Assembly: GCA_027488905.1 (NCBI GenBank)
Contig: JAIYAT010000035.1
Location: 186,001 to 250,000 of the forward strand
Reading direction: 5' to 3'
DNA from: Bacteroidota bacterium
GTDB lineage: Bacteria; Bacteroidota; Bacteroidia; UKL13-3
Length of the DNA: 64,000 bases
Part shown: positions 63,647 through 64,000 of the stretch, piece by piece
Layout: each line of letters opens with the position of its first letter
Numbering within the stretch: the stretch's first letter is position 1
Notes under the pieces: model-generated
Database searches by the model: none
Told to the model about the DNA's origin: nothing
Seen by the model: the letters and a program-made list of their open reading frames with translations, nothing else
Translations under genes and position numbers: made by a program

Positions 63647-64000
63647 CTTATTTCTTGCTTTTCATTTATCAATAAAATACCTTTATCTGCCAAGTACCTG
63701 CAAACTATTAACAAATCCGATGATGCAGTTAATCCCATTAAATTGCTCAACTCTTTGATATCGTAACTTTTATTCCAATTCAAGTTGCTTAATTTAGTTT
63801 CAATTAATTTAAATTTATCATTCGGTAATCCTTCCCTTTTCCTTTCAAAACAAACATCACATGTGCCACAATCAACAATATTTGTTTCTCCGAAATAAGT
63901 TAAAATTTGTCTACTCCTGCAAATATGATTATTTCTTCCAAATGAAATCATAGCTTCCAATTTTTCCATTTCGTCTTGTTTGCGCTCTAACAGTAACTTT
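63625..64000 (-). CDS. recQ: RecQ DNA helicase, C-terminal part (5' end beyond window)
   Basis: The frame is open to the window edge; 125 codons are visible. The zinc-binding RecQ-Ct signature is clear: a CRSRQILTYFGE segment followed by CGTCDVC, giving four Cys ligands, then a winged-helix-like region. The HRDC domain is absent, since the protein ends soon after, as in the shorter RecQ forms. RecQ unwinds DNA in recombination repair. The gene is co-linear with the two glycosyltransferases. Confidence 0.88.
   Translation of the reverse strand, partial: KLLLERKQDEMEKLEAMISFGRNNHICRSRQILTYFGETNIVDCGTCDVCFERKREGLPNDKFKLIETKLSNLNWNKSYDIKELSNLMGLTASSDLLIVCRYLADKGILLINEKQEISWIKAKE

Overview
The window is a chromosomal segment from a member of the Bacteroidota. 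Evidence for this: low G+C (roughly 36% by eye), AT-rich gene starts with hardly any Shine-Dalgarno sequences, several TTG/GTG starts, promoter elements of the TTTG-N19-20-TAnnTTTG type, secreted proteins with C-terminal type IX secretion (T9SS) sorting domains, many short lipoproteins, a FISUMP-domain lipoprotein, DUF4953/5117-type zinc metalloproteases and a ligase-associated type DEXH helicase. I cannot assign an order or genus. Coding density is high and there is no rRNA, tRNA, CRISPR array, insertion sequence or prophage that I can support.

Layout. 1-2949: partial gyrB and an L-asparaginase of the Rhizobium etli type, both on the minus strand. 3069-8409: two tandem, diverged copies of an unrecognised four-gene envelope cassette (A-B-C-D and A'-B'-C'-D') flanking an outer-membrane-like gene. 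8423-10879: yciO-like gene, sucC and a DUF423 gene (minus). 10953-15577: an operon with a large anchored protein, a UPF0104/flippase-like membrane protein and a secreted endonuclease/exonuclease/phosphatase. 15857-25096: a damage-tolerance cassette (XRE-S24 self-cleaving regulator, dinB, DnaE-type polymerase) split by about 4 kb of accessory DNA (AbiEii remnant, DUF6044-like membrane protein, FISUMP lipoprotein). 25127-31678: LamG/T9SS protein, PemK toxin-antitoxin pair, lipoprotein metalloprotease. 31836-41499: queA, ispD, accC, ccmB, mnmA, an S8 peptidase and small membrane or secreted genes. 41691-52669: M16 peptidase, Lhr-like helicase, TPR protein, histidine kinase, gyrA. 52850-64000: M1 peptidase, fdhD, lipoproteins, parE, ftsE, two glycosyltransferases and the 3' end of recQ.

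Three patterns go beyond ordinary gene content. (1) A near-palindromic 10-mer, GGTTTGAACC/GGTTCAAACC, occurs exactly 20 times in the window (ten in each orientation), about 0.1 expected from composition, plus many one- or two-mismatch relatives. Most copies lie inside unrelated genes and are read as Val-Gln-Thr or Gly-Leu-Asn, so the DNA word seems to be what is maintained. It resembles an uptake-signal or chromosome-organisation word. (2) The dyad GTTA-N7-TAAC occurs just upstream of all three genes of the mutagenesis cassette, 2 bp or less from the ATG of dinB and of the polymerase, and is a strong candidate operator for the S24-type regulator. (3) The A-B-C-D cassette is duplicated as a unit, with 4- to 11-bp gene overlaps kept in both copies, and looks like an uncharacterised envelope system.

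Calls come from reading the sequence and from memory of protein families; no database search was run. Starts were moved inward where an internal ATG or GTG fits the family or signal peptide better.
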